From Actinocorallia herbida (GTDB lineage Bacteria; Actinomycetota; Actinomycetes; Streptosporangiales; Streptosporangiaceae), in assembly GCF_003751225.1 (NCBI RefSeq), contig NZ_RJKE01000001.1, positions 6,634,001 to 6,698,000 on the forward strand: a stretch of 64,000 nucleotides of DNA, given 5' to 3'. How positions within the stretch are numbered: the stretch's first letter is position 1; each line of letters starts with the position of its first letter. The position numbers and the translations under genes are program-made. Below the pieces are notes generated by a model that had not been told where the DNA came from, searched no databases, and saw only the letters and a list, made by a program, of their open reading frames with translations. This document shows, in pieces, positions 32,418 through 40,550 of the stretch.

Positions 32418-33047
32418 TCAGGAGTCGGCGGAGGTGCGGCGGCGCGGGAGGAGGAACAGGAGCGCGGCGCCGCCGATGACGAGGGCGGAGGCGGCGAGGG
32501 CGAAGGTGGGGATGCCGTCGGGGCTGCCGGTCTGCGGGAGGGTGCCGTCGCCGGTCCCCGTACCAGTGCCGGTCCCCGTACCGGTGCCGGTGCCGGTGCC
32601 GGTCCCCGTGCCGTTGCCCGTCCCCGTGCCGGAGCCGCCGCCGAAGGTCAGGGAGACCTTGGTGATGATCTGGCTCGGGTTCATCAGGCTGGTGACCCCG
32701 ATGATGCAGGTGCCGGCGACGGTGCAGTCCTTGCCGCCGACCGACTTCACCAGAGTGATCTTGTTGCCCTTGGCGGGCGCGACCCACTTGCCGCTCGCGT
32801 CGGCCTTGCCGAGCAGCGAACCGCTGAGGTTGCAGTCGTTCGGGCCCTTCACCGCGGTGAGGCACTGGCCGACGGCGACCGAGGCGAGGTTGGGCTCGAG
32901 GCCGGTGAGTGAGTTGATGGTGATGACCTCGCCGACCGCGAGGCCCGTCGTTTTGCTCATGCTCAACTGCGCCGCGGCGGCGGAGGCGCTCGGCGCGAAG
33001 AGGAGCACGGCCGCGCCGGTGAGCGCGGCGAGCTTGCTGATCTTCAT
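32418..33047 (-). CDS. Sortase-anchored LPQTG surface protein, neocarzinostatin-like domain
   Basis: 209 residues. A signal peptide (MKISKLAALTGAAVLLFAP) precedes an Ig-like domain (T-T-G-L-A-V-G-E-V-I-T-I-N-S-L, two disulfide-type Cys pairs) of the neocarzinostatin type, with which the two upstream operon members share the pattern. A Gly-Thr repeat of about 30 residues forms a spacer. Then LPQTG, a hydrophobic helix and R-R-R give a standard cell-wall sorting signal, so the sortase at 38946 probably anchors it. It is the last gene of the operon, coupled to its neighbour by an ATGA overlap. Confidence 0.85.
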   Translation of the reverse strand: MKISKLAALTGAAVLLFAPSASAAAAQLSMSKTTGLAVGEVITINSLTGLEPNLASVAVGQCLTAVKGPNDCNLSGSLLGKADASGKWVAPAKGNKITLVKSVGGKDCTVAGTCIIGVTSLMNPSQIITKVSLTFGGGSGTGTGNGTGTGTGTGTGTGTGTGTGTGDGTLPQTGSPDGIPTFALAASALVIGGAALLFLLPRRRTSADS

Positions 33048-33634
33048 TTGATCCTCCTGAGTGACTGGTTCCTGGCGGCGACGACGGTGACGGCCACGAG
33101 CGCGAGGAACGTGACCGCCCACAAGAGGACCGAGGGCCCGGCGACGCCGTCCGGGTCTGATTCGGCAGCGTCAGACGCGCCTGGCAGCGCCGCCTCGGTG
33201 GGGGTGAACGTGGCGCCCTCGAACATGAGCGGCACCTTCACGATGTTGGCCTTGTAGACGCTCGACGGCACCTGGTCGGGGATCGGCCCGGCGCCGATGA
33301 CGCACTGCTGCTTGAGGCAGTCGAAGTCCTTGAACTGCGTGTGCAGCTCAAGGGTGATCTTCTCGAGGTTTCCCTTGGCGTCGGCGGTGACGAACTTGGC
33401 CCCGTGGTCGAGGTCGCAGTGGTCGAGGCCGTTGGTGTAGTTCTCGATGCAGGGGCCGACGGCGATCCCCTGGAGGCCCGGCTTGAAGCCGCTGCCCTCC
33501 ACGGTGATGGTCTGGCCCTCGGTGAGGCCCTCGGTCGCGCTGACCGTCAGCTTGGCGCCCTCCGCCGCGGCGGCGGGTCCGGTCAGGGGCAGCGCCAGCG
33601 CGGCCACGAGCGCGAGGAGCGGAATGCTTCTCAT
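33044..33634 (-). CDS. Membrane-anchored neocarzinostatin-like protein
   Basis: 196 residues: signal peptide (MRSIPLLALVAALALPL), an Ig-like domain starting L-T-V-S-A-T-E-G-L-T-E-G-Q-T-I-T-V with E-G-S-G-F-K-P and four Cys, a Pro/Ala linker, and a C-terminal transmembrane helix (SVLLWAVTFLALVAVTVV) with a short basic tail. No sortase motif is seen, so it stays in the membrane. It overlaps both neighbours by 4 bp. Confidence 0.78.
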   Translation of the reverse strand: MRSIPLLALVAALALPLTGPAAAAEGAKLTVSATEGLTEGQTITVEGSGFKPGLQGIAVGPCIENYTNGLDHCDLDHGAKFVTADAKGNLEKITLELHTQFKDFDCLKQQCVIGAGPIPDQVPSSVYKANIVKVPLMFEGATFTPTEAALPGASDAAESDPDGVAGPSVLLWAVTFLALVAVTVVAARNQSLRRIK

Positions 33635-35292
33635 GATCGTCCTTGGTCCAGGCTCTCGGTGAGCTCTTCTTCGGTCGGCGCGACGAGTTCGGCGTCGACA
33701 CGGCCCTTCTTGAGCAGGTGCGTGCGCGCGCCGAGCCCCGCGGCGAGTGGCACCGGCGGTTCGGCGAGCACCACGACCGCGCCCTTGGCGGCGAGGCCGG
33801 ACAGCACGGGGCCGAGCGACGGCGCGCAGTACTGGGCGTCGACGAGCAGGACCCGCGGCTCGCGCAGCAGCGCCTCGGCGAGGCCCAGCAGGAGGCCCGC
33901 CATCCCGTCGAGCCCCGCGACGGGTTCGTCGCGCCGCTCGGCGAGCGCCGGGAACACCTCGAGGACCTGACGGGCCCGCCACGGCTCGGTCGCGTCGGCG
34001 AGCCGTTCGGCGACGGTCCGCCCGTCCCCGTCGGCGACGACCGGGGCCCGGTGGGCGAGCCCGAGGTCGACCCGCCGGGCGGCGGGCAGCCGGGTCAGGT
34101 CGGCCCCGTCGGAGAGCAGCCTGCCGCCTCCGGCCGGGACGGTCCCGGCGACGAGTCCGAGGATCGAGCGGGAGCCCTTGCCGTAGAAGGCGAGGACGTC
34201 GCCGGGCCGGGCGGCGAGGCTGATGCCGTCGATCGCGCGGTCCCGGTCGCTGAGCCGCCACATCAGCAGGGGCGGCCCGTCCTGCTCGGCGGGCGGGGTG
34301 AGGCGCAGTTCGAGCAGGGCGAGCGCGAGGATCGGCAGGGCGCAGAGCGTCAGCGCGGTGCCCGATCCGGCGAACGTCCGCAGCAGCGGGTCGGCGCCGT
34401 AGGCGAGCAGGCCGCCGAGCAGCGCGAACGACGCGGTGAGCGCGGCGCCGCGGCCCGCGGTCTGCCGGTCGAGCACGGCGAGCGCCGCGATGGACGCGCC
34501 GAAGGCGACCGCGACGCCCACGCCGAGGAGCGGCGCGTTCGGGCCCGTCGCGGTGAGCACGAGGCCGCCCGCGGCGAGGATGAGCAGGGACGCGATGTCG
34601 CCGATCGCGCGGCCGAGGGGGTAGGCCAGGGCGCAGCCGACGGCGACGGCGGCGAGCAGCGCCACCATCTGGTCGGTGCCGAAGAGCTCGAAGCGGAACA
34701 TCCACAGCCGCAGGGCGGGCAGGATGACCGCGCCGAGCGCCCAGCCGACCGCCGCGTAGGCGGGCAGCATCCGCCGCACCGGCCGCGAGTCCGACGGCGC
34801 GGGCGGCGCCCCCGGCACGAAGATCCCGGCGACGAGGGCGAGCGCCCCGGCGACGCCGAGACCGTTGAGCGGGTCGGTGGCGAACACCGCGGCGATGACC
34901 ACCGCGAAGGCGACGCCGACGAGGCCCGCGTGGCCCGCCCGCCGGCCGGGCCCGCCGCGGGTGAGCGCGAGGAGCGTCGGCGCGCAGGCCGCGACGACCA
35001 TGACGAAGGTGGCGAAGACCGGGATCTCCGGCACGACGGCCATGAGCAGCAGCGAGAGCCCCGGCACCAGCGCGACCGTGTGCCGGAACCCGGCGCGGTG
35101 CTTGGCCTTGAGCAGGAGCGGCGCGAGCGCCATGCCGAGGAGCAGGCCCGTGGCGGCCATGTAGCCGACGACCTGGCCGGGGATGCCGACCTCGGTGCCG
35201 AGGCCGTCGCCGAGCAGGACGAGCGAGGCCAGGCCGAGCGGGGCGACGGCCGCCGAGCCGACGAGCCGGGAGCGGCGATCAGCGCGGCTCAT
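33631..35292 (-). CDS. Polytopic membrane protein fused to a degenerate ABC ATPase
   Basis: 553 residues. The first 330 or so form about 11-12 hydrophobic helices. The C-terminal 210 look like an ABC ATPase of the LivF type, but the Walker A is FYGKGSRSILGLVAG rather than G-x-x-G-x-G-K-S/T, the signature is L-D-G-M-A-G, and the Walker B ends VLLVDAQ without the catalytic Glu. ATP hydrolysis is therefore doubtful. It may use nucleotide binding as a switch, or be a scaffold for the surface complex. It overlaps both neighbours (14 bp and 4 bp). Confidence 0.7.
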   Translation of the reverse strand: MSRADRRSRLVGSAAVAPLGLASLVLLGDGLGTEVGIPGQVVGYMAATGLLLGMALAPLLLKAKHRAGFRHTVALVPGLSLLLMAVVPEIPVFATFVMVVAACAPTLLALTRGGPGRRAGHAGLVGVAFAVVIAAVFATDPLNGLGVAGALALVAGIFVPGAPPAPSDSRPVRRMLPAYAAVGWALGAVILPALRLWMFRFELFGTDQMVALLAAVAVGCALAYPLGRAIGDIASLLILAAGGLVLTATGPNAPLLGVGVAVAFGASIAALAVLDRQTAGRGAALTASFALLGGLLAYGADPLLRTFAGSGTALTLCALPILALALLELRLTPPAEQDGPPLLMWRLSDRDRAIDGISLAARPGDVLAFYGKGSRSILGLVAGTVPAGGGRLLSDGADLTRLPAARRVDLGLAHRAPVVADGDGRTVAERLADATEPWRARQVLEVFPALAERRDEPVAGLDGMAGLLLGLAEALLREPRVLLVDAQYCAPSLGPVLSGLAAKGAVVVLAEPPVPLAAGLGARTHLLKKGRVDAELVAPTEEELTESLDQGRS

Positions 35293-36400
35293 CGGGGCCT
35301 CCTTCGGGGGTCGAGGGGTACGAGAGGTCGTCGGGCGGCGGGAGCGGCGCGGTGGCGTCGTCGACCGCGAGGAACCTGTCGAGTGCCGCGGGGTCGAGCA
35401 GCGGCGGCCCGTCCAGGTAGGTGAGCAGGGAGGCGCGGTCGATCACGAGGGTGTCGCCGGTGCCCGGTCTCGCGGTGCCGTCGAGGTGGGCGAGCAGCGC
35501 CGCCCGCTCGAGATGGCGCGGGGCCGCCGGAGCCGAGGCCGGGGGCGGCGAGGCGGAAGCGGCCCCGCGGGTCTGGGGGCGTCTGCGGCGGATCGCGGCG
35601 CGCACCCCGGCGATCAGGGCGAGCAGCGCGAGCAGGTTCAGGCCGAAGAGCAGGTAGGGGTAGGTGGTGAAGGAGACCTGGAAGTCGGTCTGCCCGGCGA
35701 ACCTGCCGCCGACGACGAAGTCGCCGTAGGAGGCGGGCGGCAGCTCGATCGGCACCCGGAAGGTGGCGGTCGCGCCGGGCTCGATCGTGCCGGTGGGCGG
35801 CGCGGTGAGCGGCATGTCCGCCTTCTTGTCCGCGCCCCAGCCGACGACGAGGGGCGCGTCCTTCACCGGATCCGGCGCGTTGTTGCGGACGGTCAGCACG
35901 AGCGTCCTGCGGGTCTTCCAGCCGAACAGCTCGCTCCACGACCCGCCGCCGCGCAGCTGCGCGTCGACGAGGTCGATCCGGACGGGCTGGGCGTCCTTGA
36001 CCACCGCGGACGTCGGATGCCCGAGCACGGTGAAGGGGACGTCGACGATCATCCGGTCGGCCTTGGCGGGGGTGGCCATCCGGATCACGCAGGGGCAGTC
36101 CACCGGGGGCGCCCCGATGGTGAGGCCGCCGGTGACGACCCCGTCGGGGCCGACCGGGGCGGTGACCGCGCCGGCCGCGTCGCAGTCGACGGAGCCGTTG
36201 ACCGCGAGGCGTCCGCACACCGAGAGGTGCACCGACGTCCCGGCGGGCCAGCCCGCTCCCGTCACCTGGACGATCGTGCCGGGCGCGCCCTCGCCCGGCG
36301 ACGCGCTGCCGCCGGGATCGGCCGAGGCCGGAACGGCCCAGCAGGTCAGCAGCGTCAGGACGCTCGCGGCCAGCGCGGCGAGCAGGCGGGGCCCGGTCAT
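35279..36400 (-). CDS. Exported surface-complex protein with Ig-like domain and one TM helix
   Basis: 373 residues. Signal peptide MTGPRLLAALAASVLTLL, a Cys-rich neocarzinostatin-like domain (G-T-I-V-Q-V-T-G-A-G-W), an A-rich beta domain of the NEW3/CARDB type (LVLTVRNNAPDPVKDAPLVV), then a helix near 260 (YLLFGLNLLALLALIAGV) with an R-R-R-R-stop and a cytoplasmic Pro/Ala-rich acidic tail. Coupled by ATGA to the DUF916 gene upstream. Likely part of one membrane-surface assembly with its operon mates. Confidence 0.7.
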   Translation of the reverse strand: MTGPRLLAALAASVLTLLTCWAVPASADPGGSASPGEGAPGTIVQVTGAGWPAGTSVHLSVCGRLAVNGSVDCDAAGAVTAPVGPDGVVTGGLTIGAPPVDCPCVIRMATPAKADRMIVDVPFTVLGHPTSAVVKDAQPVRIDLVDAQLRGGGSWSELFGWKTRRTLVLTVRNNAPDPVKDAPLVVGWGADKKADMPLTAPPTGTIEPGATATFRVPIELPPASYGDFVVGGRFAGQTDFQVSFTTYPYLLFGLNLLALLALIAGVRAAIRRRRPQTRGAASASPPPASAPAAPRHLERAALLAHLDGTARPGTGDTLVIDRASLLTYLDGPPLLDPAALDRFLAVDDATAPLPPPDDLSYPSTPEGGPDEPR

Positions 36401-37365
36401 GCTCTTCTCCGAGCGGTGAGGCGGCGGCGCAGCCGGACGAGCAGGAGGGCTGCGAGCGCCAGGACGGTGACGGCGAGGACGGTCTGCCAGGGCAGGGTGG
36501 AGTAACCGGTGCGGGCGACGGACTGGACGCCCGTGCGGGTCGACAGCTCGGCCGTGACCGTCACCTTGTCGGCCGGGGGCGCGCCCGCCCACGGCAGTTC
36601 CAGGTCGAGTTTCTGGCCGGGCAGCAGTTCGGGGAGCGCCCGCTCGGAGAAGTCGCGCAGCACGCGCCCGAACAGGCCGGTCGCCTTGACGTGGATCGAC
36701 GGGGTGAGCCGCACGTTGCCGACGTTGGCGATCGTGTACTTGATGACGGTCCCCTTCGGGCCGCCCCAGGGCAGTTCCGGCTTCGTGTTCTCCACCCGCA
36801 GCCCGTCGATCCGGACACCGGGCACGAGGGTGCCGCTGACCCGCAGGTAGACGCGGGCTCCGACGGCGCGGCGCAGCCCGATGTTGGCACCGCCCGCGTT
36901 CTCGGCCCGCTCGATCGCCTTGTTGGCCACGACGACGCCCCCGATGTGCTCGCCGGGGGTGGCGTTGTCGGGGATCGTCACGGTGAAGGGGACGTCGACG
37001 GCTTCGCCGGCCGGGACGTTGATCTCGTCGCCGCCGACCTTCGTCCACAGGCCGACGCCCGCCTGCGCCTCTTCGGGGGTGCGCAGGGCGAAGGCGCCGT
37101 CTCGCGGGGTGTTGTACCCGTCCGCCGGATACACCTGGAACGTCATCTTCTTCGCGGTGTGGTTCCAGACCCGGACGGTGTCGCGGATGACGTCGCCGGG
37201 GCGGCCTTCCAGGGAGAAGTACAGCCGGGGCGTCAGGGTCTTGCTGGTGGTCGCGGGGCCGACCGCCCAGGCGCCGTTTCCGGTCGGGGCGGGCTCGGCG
37301 TGCGCGGGAGCTCCCGGGAGCAGCGCGGCGCACAGGCCGAGGAGGGCGGCGATCACGCGTTTCAT
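36397..37365 (-). CDS. DUF916/WxL-partner-type surface protein
   Basis: 322 residues: signal peptide, then the DUF916-like domain (Y-F-S-L-E-G-R-P-G-D-V-I-R-D-T-V-R-V-W-N-H-T, V-P-F-T-V-T-I-P-D-N-A-T-P-G-E-H-I-G-G), a second beta domain, and a C-terminal helix (TVLALAALLLVRLRRRL). In Firmicutes DUF916 proteins attach WxL proteins to the wall. The upstream gene here encodes a WxL-like protein, which is consistent. First gene of the tightly overlapped part of the operon. Confidence 0.75.
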   Translation of the reverse strand: MKRVIAALLGLCAALLPGAPAHAEPAPTGNGAWAVGPATTSKTLTPRLYFSLEGRPGDVIRDTVRVWNHTAKKMTFQVYPADGYNTPRDGAFALRTPEEAQAGVGLWTKVGGDEINVPAGEAVDVPFTVTIPDNATPGEHIGGVVVANKAIERAENAGGANIGLRRAVGARVYLRVSGTLVPGVRIDGLRVENTKPELPWGGPKGTVIKYTIANVGNVRLTPSIHVKATGLFGRVLRDFSERALPELLPGQKLDLELPWAGAPPADKVTVTAELSTRTGVQSVARTGYSTLPWQTVLAVTVLALAALLLVRLRRRLTARRRA

Positions 37366-37390
37366 GGGGTCACTCCCTTCTGTGGCTCGA

Positions 37391-37422
37391 CCCCGCCAGG
37401 CGGGCGCGTTCGCCCGGCGGGG
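37391..37422 (-). terminator. Hairpin between WxL-like gene and DUF916 operon
   Basis: CCCCGC...CGGGCG, a CGTT loop and CGCCCG-GCGGGG, with a 4-nt internal bulge. It may attenuate read-through so that the first gene is made in excess. Confidence 0.5.
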
Positions 37423-37461
37423 AGTCTCGGGGGGCAGGGGGTCAGGGGGTCCGGCTTCGGG

Positions 37462-38772
37462 TCAGGAAAGGGTCAGCGTGAGGATCGCGTCGTACTCGCC
37501 CGCCGCCGTCGCGGCCGGGACGTTCAGGGACAGGTCGGCGCCCGCCTCGTAGGTGCCGCCGATCGGTCCCGCGGTGCTGTCGGCGGTGGAGCAGAGCAGA
37601 GCTCCGCCTTCGCCGAGCGCGCCCGGGCTGCCGGCGACGACCGGGGTCGACCCGGCCTGGGCGGCGCAGCGCGGGGTCCAGGTGAGGTTGCCCGCGGCGA
37701 TGCTCGCGCCGGCCTGGCCCGTGAAGTCGGTGAGGGTGCCGATGAGGGTCCAGCCGGTGGAGGCGCCGCGCGCGTCGGCGATGGTGACGGCGCGCAGAGC
37801 TCCGGTCGCGGTCTTGTTGGTGCCGTCGAGGGTGACCGGGGTCAGCACGACCTCGCCCTGCTCCTTGGCGAGGGTGAGCGGCCCGCCGGTGACGGTCACG
37901 TTGACGTCCTGGGTGGTGCACTGGTCGGGTTCCTTGCCCGCGCAAGGGTCGACGGGCACCTCGGCGCTCTTCACCTGGATCGCGACGTACTTGGCGGTGC
38001 GGTCCCGGACGACCTTCAGCTTGTAGCCGCCGTCGGCGGTGCCCGCGGCGACGGTGGCGGAGCCGAGGAGGTCGCCCGCGTCGTCGATGGAGGCGGTCAC
38101 GTCGGTGAGGCGCTCGCCCGTGCAGTCCTTGCCCTGGGCGTCGCACAGGTGGACCTCGACGGGGCCCTTCTTCCAGCCGGAGCCCTTCAGTGTGATCGGC
38201 GTGCCGGGCGCGACGGTGACGGGGTCGGCGAGCAGGGTCACCGGGGCGCTCTGGCCGCGGACCTTCAGGCTGTAGATGACGGCCGTCTTCTTCGGCGCGC
38301 AGTTGATGTCGACACTGAGGCCGAAGGACGTGGCGGTGATGACGAGCTTGCCCGGCTTGAACTTCACGGTGCCGCCCGCGGAGAGCGGCACGTCGGCCGA
38401 CACCTCGCCGATGGGCAGCTTCTGGCCCTTGCGGACCGGGCCTTTGTGCTGCCCGCCCGTCATGTCGTAGGAGCCGGTCTGCGAGCCGGACGCCAGCAGC
38501 TTGACGGACGTGCTCCACCTCTCGATGTCAAGGGGGGCCACGGCTGGCAGCGGAGAGAAGTCCGCCTCTATCCTTGCGGTGTCACCGACCCCGGCCGGCG
38601 ACGGCGGACCACTCGCCTTGATCTCCGCGACATAGGTGAACGTGTCGTTGAAGATCTTGCACTGGTAGGTGACGGTCCCGTCGGTCGCGATGGCGGGCTC
38701 GCCCGCGACCGCGGCCGCCGCCACCGCTGTCGCCCCGGCCATGACGGCCCGCAGCGCGGCCTGTCTCTTCAT
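37462..38772 (-). CDS. Secreted multidomain protein, DUF6801-like with WxL-like C terminus
   Basis: 436 residues from ATG 38772. After a signal peptide comes a Cys-containing beta domain (Y-Q-C-K-I-F to D-I-N-C-A-P) resembling DUF6801, then an Ig-like segment (PGTPITLKGSGWKKG with C-D-A-Q-G-K-D-C), and a C-terminal region with N-L-T-W-T-P-R-C and an ending A-G-E-Y-D-A-I-L-T-L-T-L reminiscent of WxL domains. Probably displayed on the wall through the DUF916 protein. A catabolic-type operator lies just upstream, in the spacer with the sortase gene. Confidence 0.6.
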   Translation of the reverse strand: MKRQAALRAVMAGATAVAAAAVAGEPAIATDGTVTYQCKIFNDTFTYVAEIKASGPPSPAGVGDTARIEADFSPLPAVAPLDIERWSTSVKLLASGSQTGSYDMTGGQHKGPVRKGQKLPIGEVSADVPLSAGGTVKFKPGKLVITATSFGLSVDINCAPKKTAVIYSLKVRGQSAPVTLLADPVTVAPGTPITLKGSGWKKGPVEVHLCDAQGKDCTGERLTDVTASIDDAGDLLGSATVAAGTADGGYKLKVVRDRTAKYVAIQVKSAEVPVDPCAGKEPDQCTTQDVNVTVTGGPLTLAKEQGEVVLTPVTLDGTNKTATGALRAVTIADARGASTGWTLIGTLTDFTGQAGASIAAGNLTWTPRCAAQAGSTPVVAGSPGALGEGGALLCSTADSTAGPIGGTYEAGADLSLNVPAATAAGEYDAILTLTLS

Positions 38773-38791
38773 CACGGCAATGGGCTCCGTT

Positions 38792-38816
38792 GTTTCGCTG
38801 GGGGAAACGAAGTTTC
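38792..38816. promoter_or_regulatory. Catabolic operator, copy 3, at the surface operon
   Basis: GTTTC (38792-38796), N7, then GAAACGAAGTTTC (38804-38816): three perfect half-sites with the same 3- and 7-bp spacings, in mirrored order. A further GAACC-like half (GCGAACC) follows near 38830. Confidence 0.75.
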
Positions 38817-38945
38817 GCAAGTGCGCCCTAGCGAACCGCTGTCAAGGGATCGGTGTCAAGGCCGGACCCCAAGGCGAAACGCAAACGTTTCATTCAACGG
38901 ATCGCCGTTTCCCATTCGGGGGACATCCGGCTACCGTCCCTCGAC

Positions 38946-39602
38946 ATGCGCACCGTCGTACGCCTGGTCGCAGAGCTCTGCGTCACCGCCGGCCTCATCC
39001 TCGCCCTCTTCGTCGCGCACCTCGTCTGGGGCACCGACGACTACACGCGCAGAGCCCAGAAGGGACTCAACGACGACCTCGACGCGCTGTGGCGCAAGCA
39101 GACGACCGTCGCCGCCGCGCAGCAGCCGGGGAAGCCCAAGCTCGTGGCGGCCGCGCCCGACCGCGGCGACGCCTTCGCCGTGCTGCGGATCCCCCGTTTC
39201 CAGGACTGGCGGTACGCCGCCGTCGAGGGCGTCACCAACGCCGACCTCGCCAAGGGCCCCGGGCACTACCCGGGCACGCCCATGCCGGGCGAGAAGGGGA
39301 ACAGCGTCTTCTCCGGCCACCGCACCACCTACGGGGCGCCGTTCAACCGGCTCGGCGAGCTGGTGCCGGGCGACCAGGTCCTCATCGACACCGCGACCAA
39401 GACCTACGTGTACCGGGTGACGGGGTCGAAGATCGTGCTGCCGAGCGACCTGTCGGTGATCGCGCCGGTCCCGGGCAAGCCCGGCGCGAAGCCGTCCAAG
39501 GCCTATCTGACGATGACGACCTGCCACCCGAAGTACTCGGCGGCCTACCGGCTCGTCATCTTCGCCGAGCTCGCGCGCACCGAACCCCGCGCGTCCGCCT
39601 GA
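38946..39602 (+). CDS. Class E sortase
   Basis: 218 residues: an N-terminal membrane anchor (VVRLVAELCVTAGLILALFV), a linker, and the sortase barrel with the His in GNSVFSGHRTTYG, the Cys in LTMTTCHPKYSAAYRL and an Arg 8 residues later. Class E enzymes are the housekeeping sortases of high-GC actinobacteria and usually cut L-A-x-T-G; the only candidate substrate in the window has LPQTG. ATG 38946 starts at the anchor; upstream codons read Arg-rich. It is divergent from the surface operon and shares its operator. Confidence 0.88.
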   Translation: MRTVVRLVAELCVTAGLILALFVAHLVWGTDDYTRRAQKGLNDDLDALWRKQTTVAAAQQPGKPKLVAAAPDRGDAFAVLRIPRFQDWRYAAVEGVTNADLAKGPGHYPGTPMPGEKGNSVFSGHRTTYGAPFNRLGELVPGDQVLIDTATKTYVYRVTGSKIVLPSDLSVIAPVPGKPGAKPSKAYLTMTTCHPKYSAAYRLVIFAELARTEPRASA

Positions 39603-39674
39603 GGAAACCGAGGCGAGACCGCCCCGAAACCCCTAGGAGACCCCACTCACCTTCCGCAACGTGTTCCCCACCGT

Positions 39675-39687
39675 GTAACGTCGTTTC
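39675..39687. promoter_or_regulatory. Catabolic operator, copy 4
   Basis: GTAACGTCGTTTC (one mismatch in the left arm), followed after N7 by GGTCC. It lies 62 bp before the cyclase-family start. Confidence 0.6.
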
Positions 39688-39749
39688 CATTCGCGGTCCG
39701 GGACGCCCCCGGCGTCCGCCCCACCCCGCCGATAAGGAGCCGACCGACA

Positions 39750-40550
39750 GTGCTGTGGAACGACCTGGCCGGCGCCACGGTCCTCGACCTGGCTCAGCCG
39801 ATGAAGACGGGGATGCCCCAGTCCCCCAACCATCCCCCGTTCCGCATGCTGCTGGAACGCCGTCACGGCGACATGGTCCGGGCCGACGGCGGCTCCGCCG
39901 CCAACGAGATCATCATCACCGGCGGGCACGTCGGCACGCATGTCGACGCGCTGGCCCATGTCTCCCAAGACGGCCTCGTGCACGGCGGCACCCCCGCGGT
40001 GGCCGACCACCGGGGCTTCACCGAGGGCGGCATCGACTCCTTCACCCCGTATGTCGGCCGCGGCGTCCTCCTCGACGTCGCCGCCGTGCACGGGGTGCCG
40101 GTACTGCCCGCGGGCTACGAGGTCACCGTCGACGACCTGGAGCGGGCCGCGACCGGCCTGGAGATCCACCCGGGCGACGTGGTGCTCATCGGCACCGGCT
40201 GGTCCCGGCACTGGGACGAACCCGAGCGGTTCATCGGCGCCCGCGACGGCGTCCCCGGACCCGGGGCGGCCGCGGGCAAGTGGCTCGCCGGGCTCGGCGT
40301 GCGCGCCGCGGGCGGCGAGACCATCGCCTTCGAGCACCTCGCGCCCGGCAAGGGCCACGCCCTGCTGCCGGTGCACCGCATCCTGCTGGTCGAGGCGGGC
40401 ATCAACATCATCGAGACGATGCGGCTGCTGCCGCTGCTGGAGTCGGGCGCCCGCGAGTTCCTGCTGGTGCTGAACCCGCTGCCGATCGTCGGCGCGACCG
40501 GCGCCCCCGTCCGTCCGCTCGCGGTGCTCCCGGCGGTGGCCGGTGCCTGA
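39750..40550 (+). CDS. Cyclase-family metal-dependent amide/lactam hydrolase
   Basis: 266 residues. The metal motif GGHVGTHVDALAHVSQDG contains H-x-G-T-H-x-D-x3-H, and FEHLAPG is the second catalytic patch. The family includes kynurenine formamidase and isatin hydrolase, which open N-formyl or cyclic amide bonds with Mn or Zn. In this gene set it could open a lactam or imide ring to give the half amide used by the amidase at 17782. GTG 39750 with GGAG upstream. It overlaps the next gene by 8 bp. Confidence 0.8.
   Translation: MLWNDLAGATVLDLAQPMKTGMPQSPNHPPFRMLLERRHGDMVRADGGSAANEIIITGGHVGTHVDALAHVSQDGLVHGGTPAVADHRGFTEGGIDSFTPYVGRGVLLDVAAVHGVPVLPAGYEVTVDDLERAATGLEIHPGDVVLIGTGWSRHWDEPERFIGARDGVPGPGAAAGKWLAGLGVRAAGGETIAFEHLAPGKGHALLPVHRILLVEAGINIIETMRLLPLLESGAREFLLVLNPLPIVGATGAPVRPLAVLPAVAGA

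Noticed and set aside
32530-32640. GC-alternating repeat resembling a tandem DNA repeat
   Set aside because: It encodes the Gly-Thr spacer of the LPQTG protein. The periodicity is protein-level low complexity with imperfect DNA units.
38885-38925. Further GAAAC and GTTTC words near the sortase start
   Set aside because: The spacing (GAAAC-N6-GTTTC and an isolated GTTTCCC) does not fit the 3/7-bp operator model; counted only as possible half-sites.
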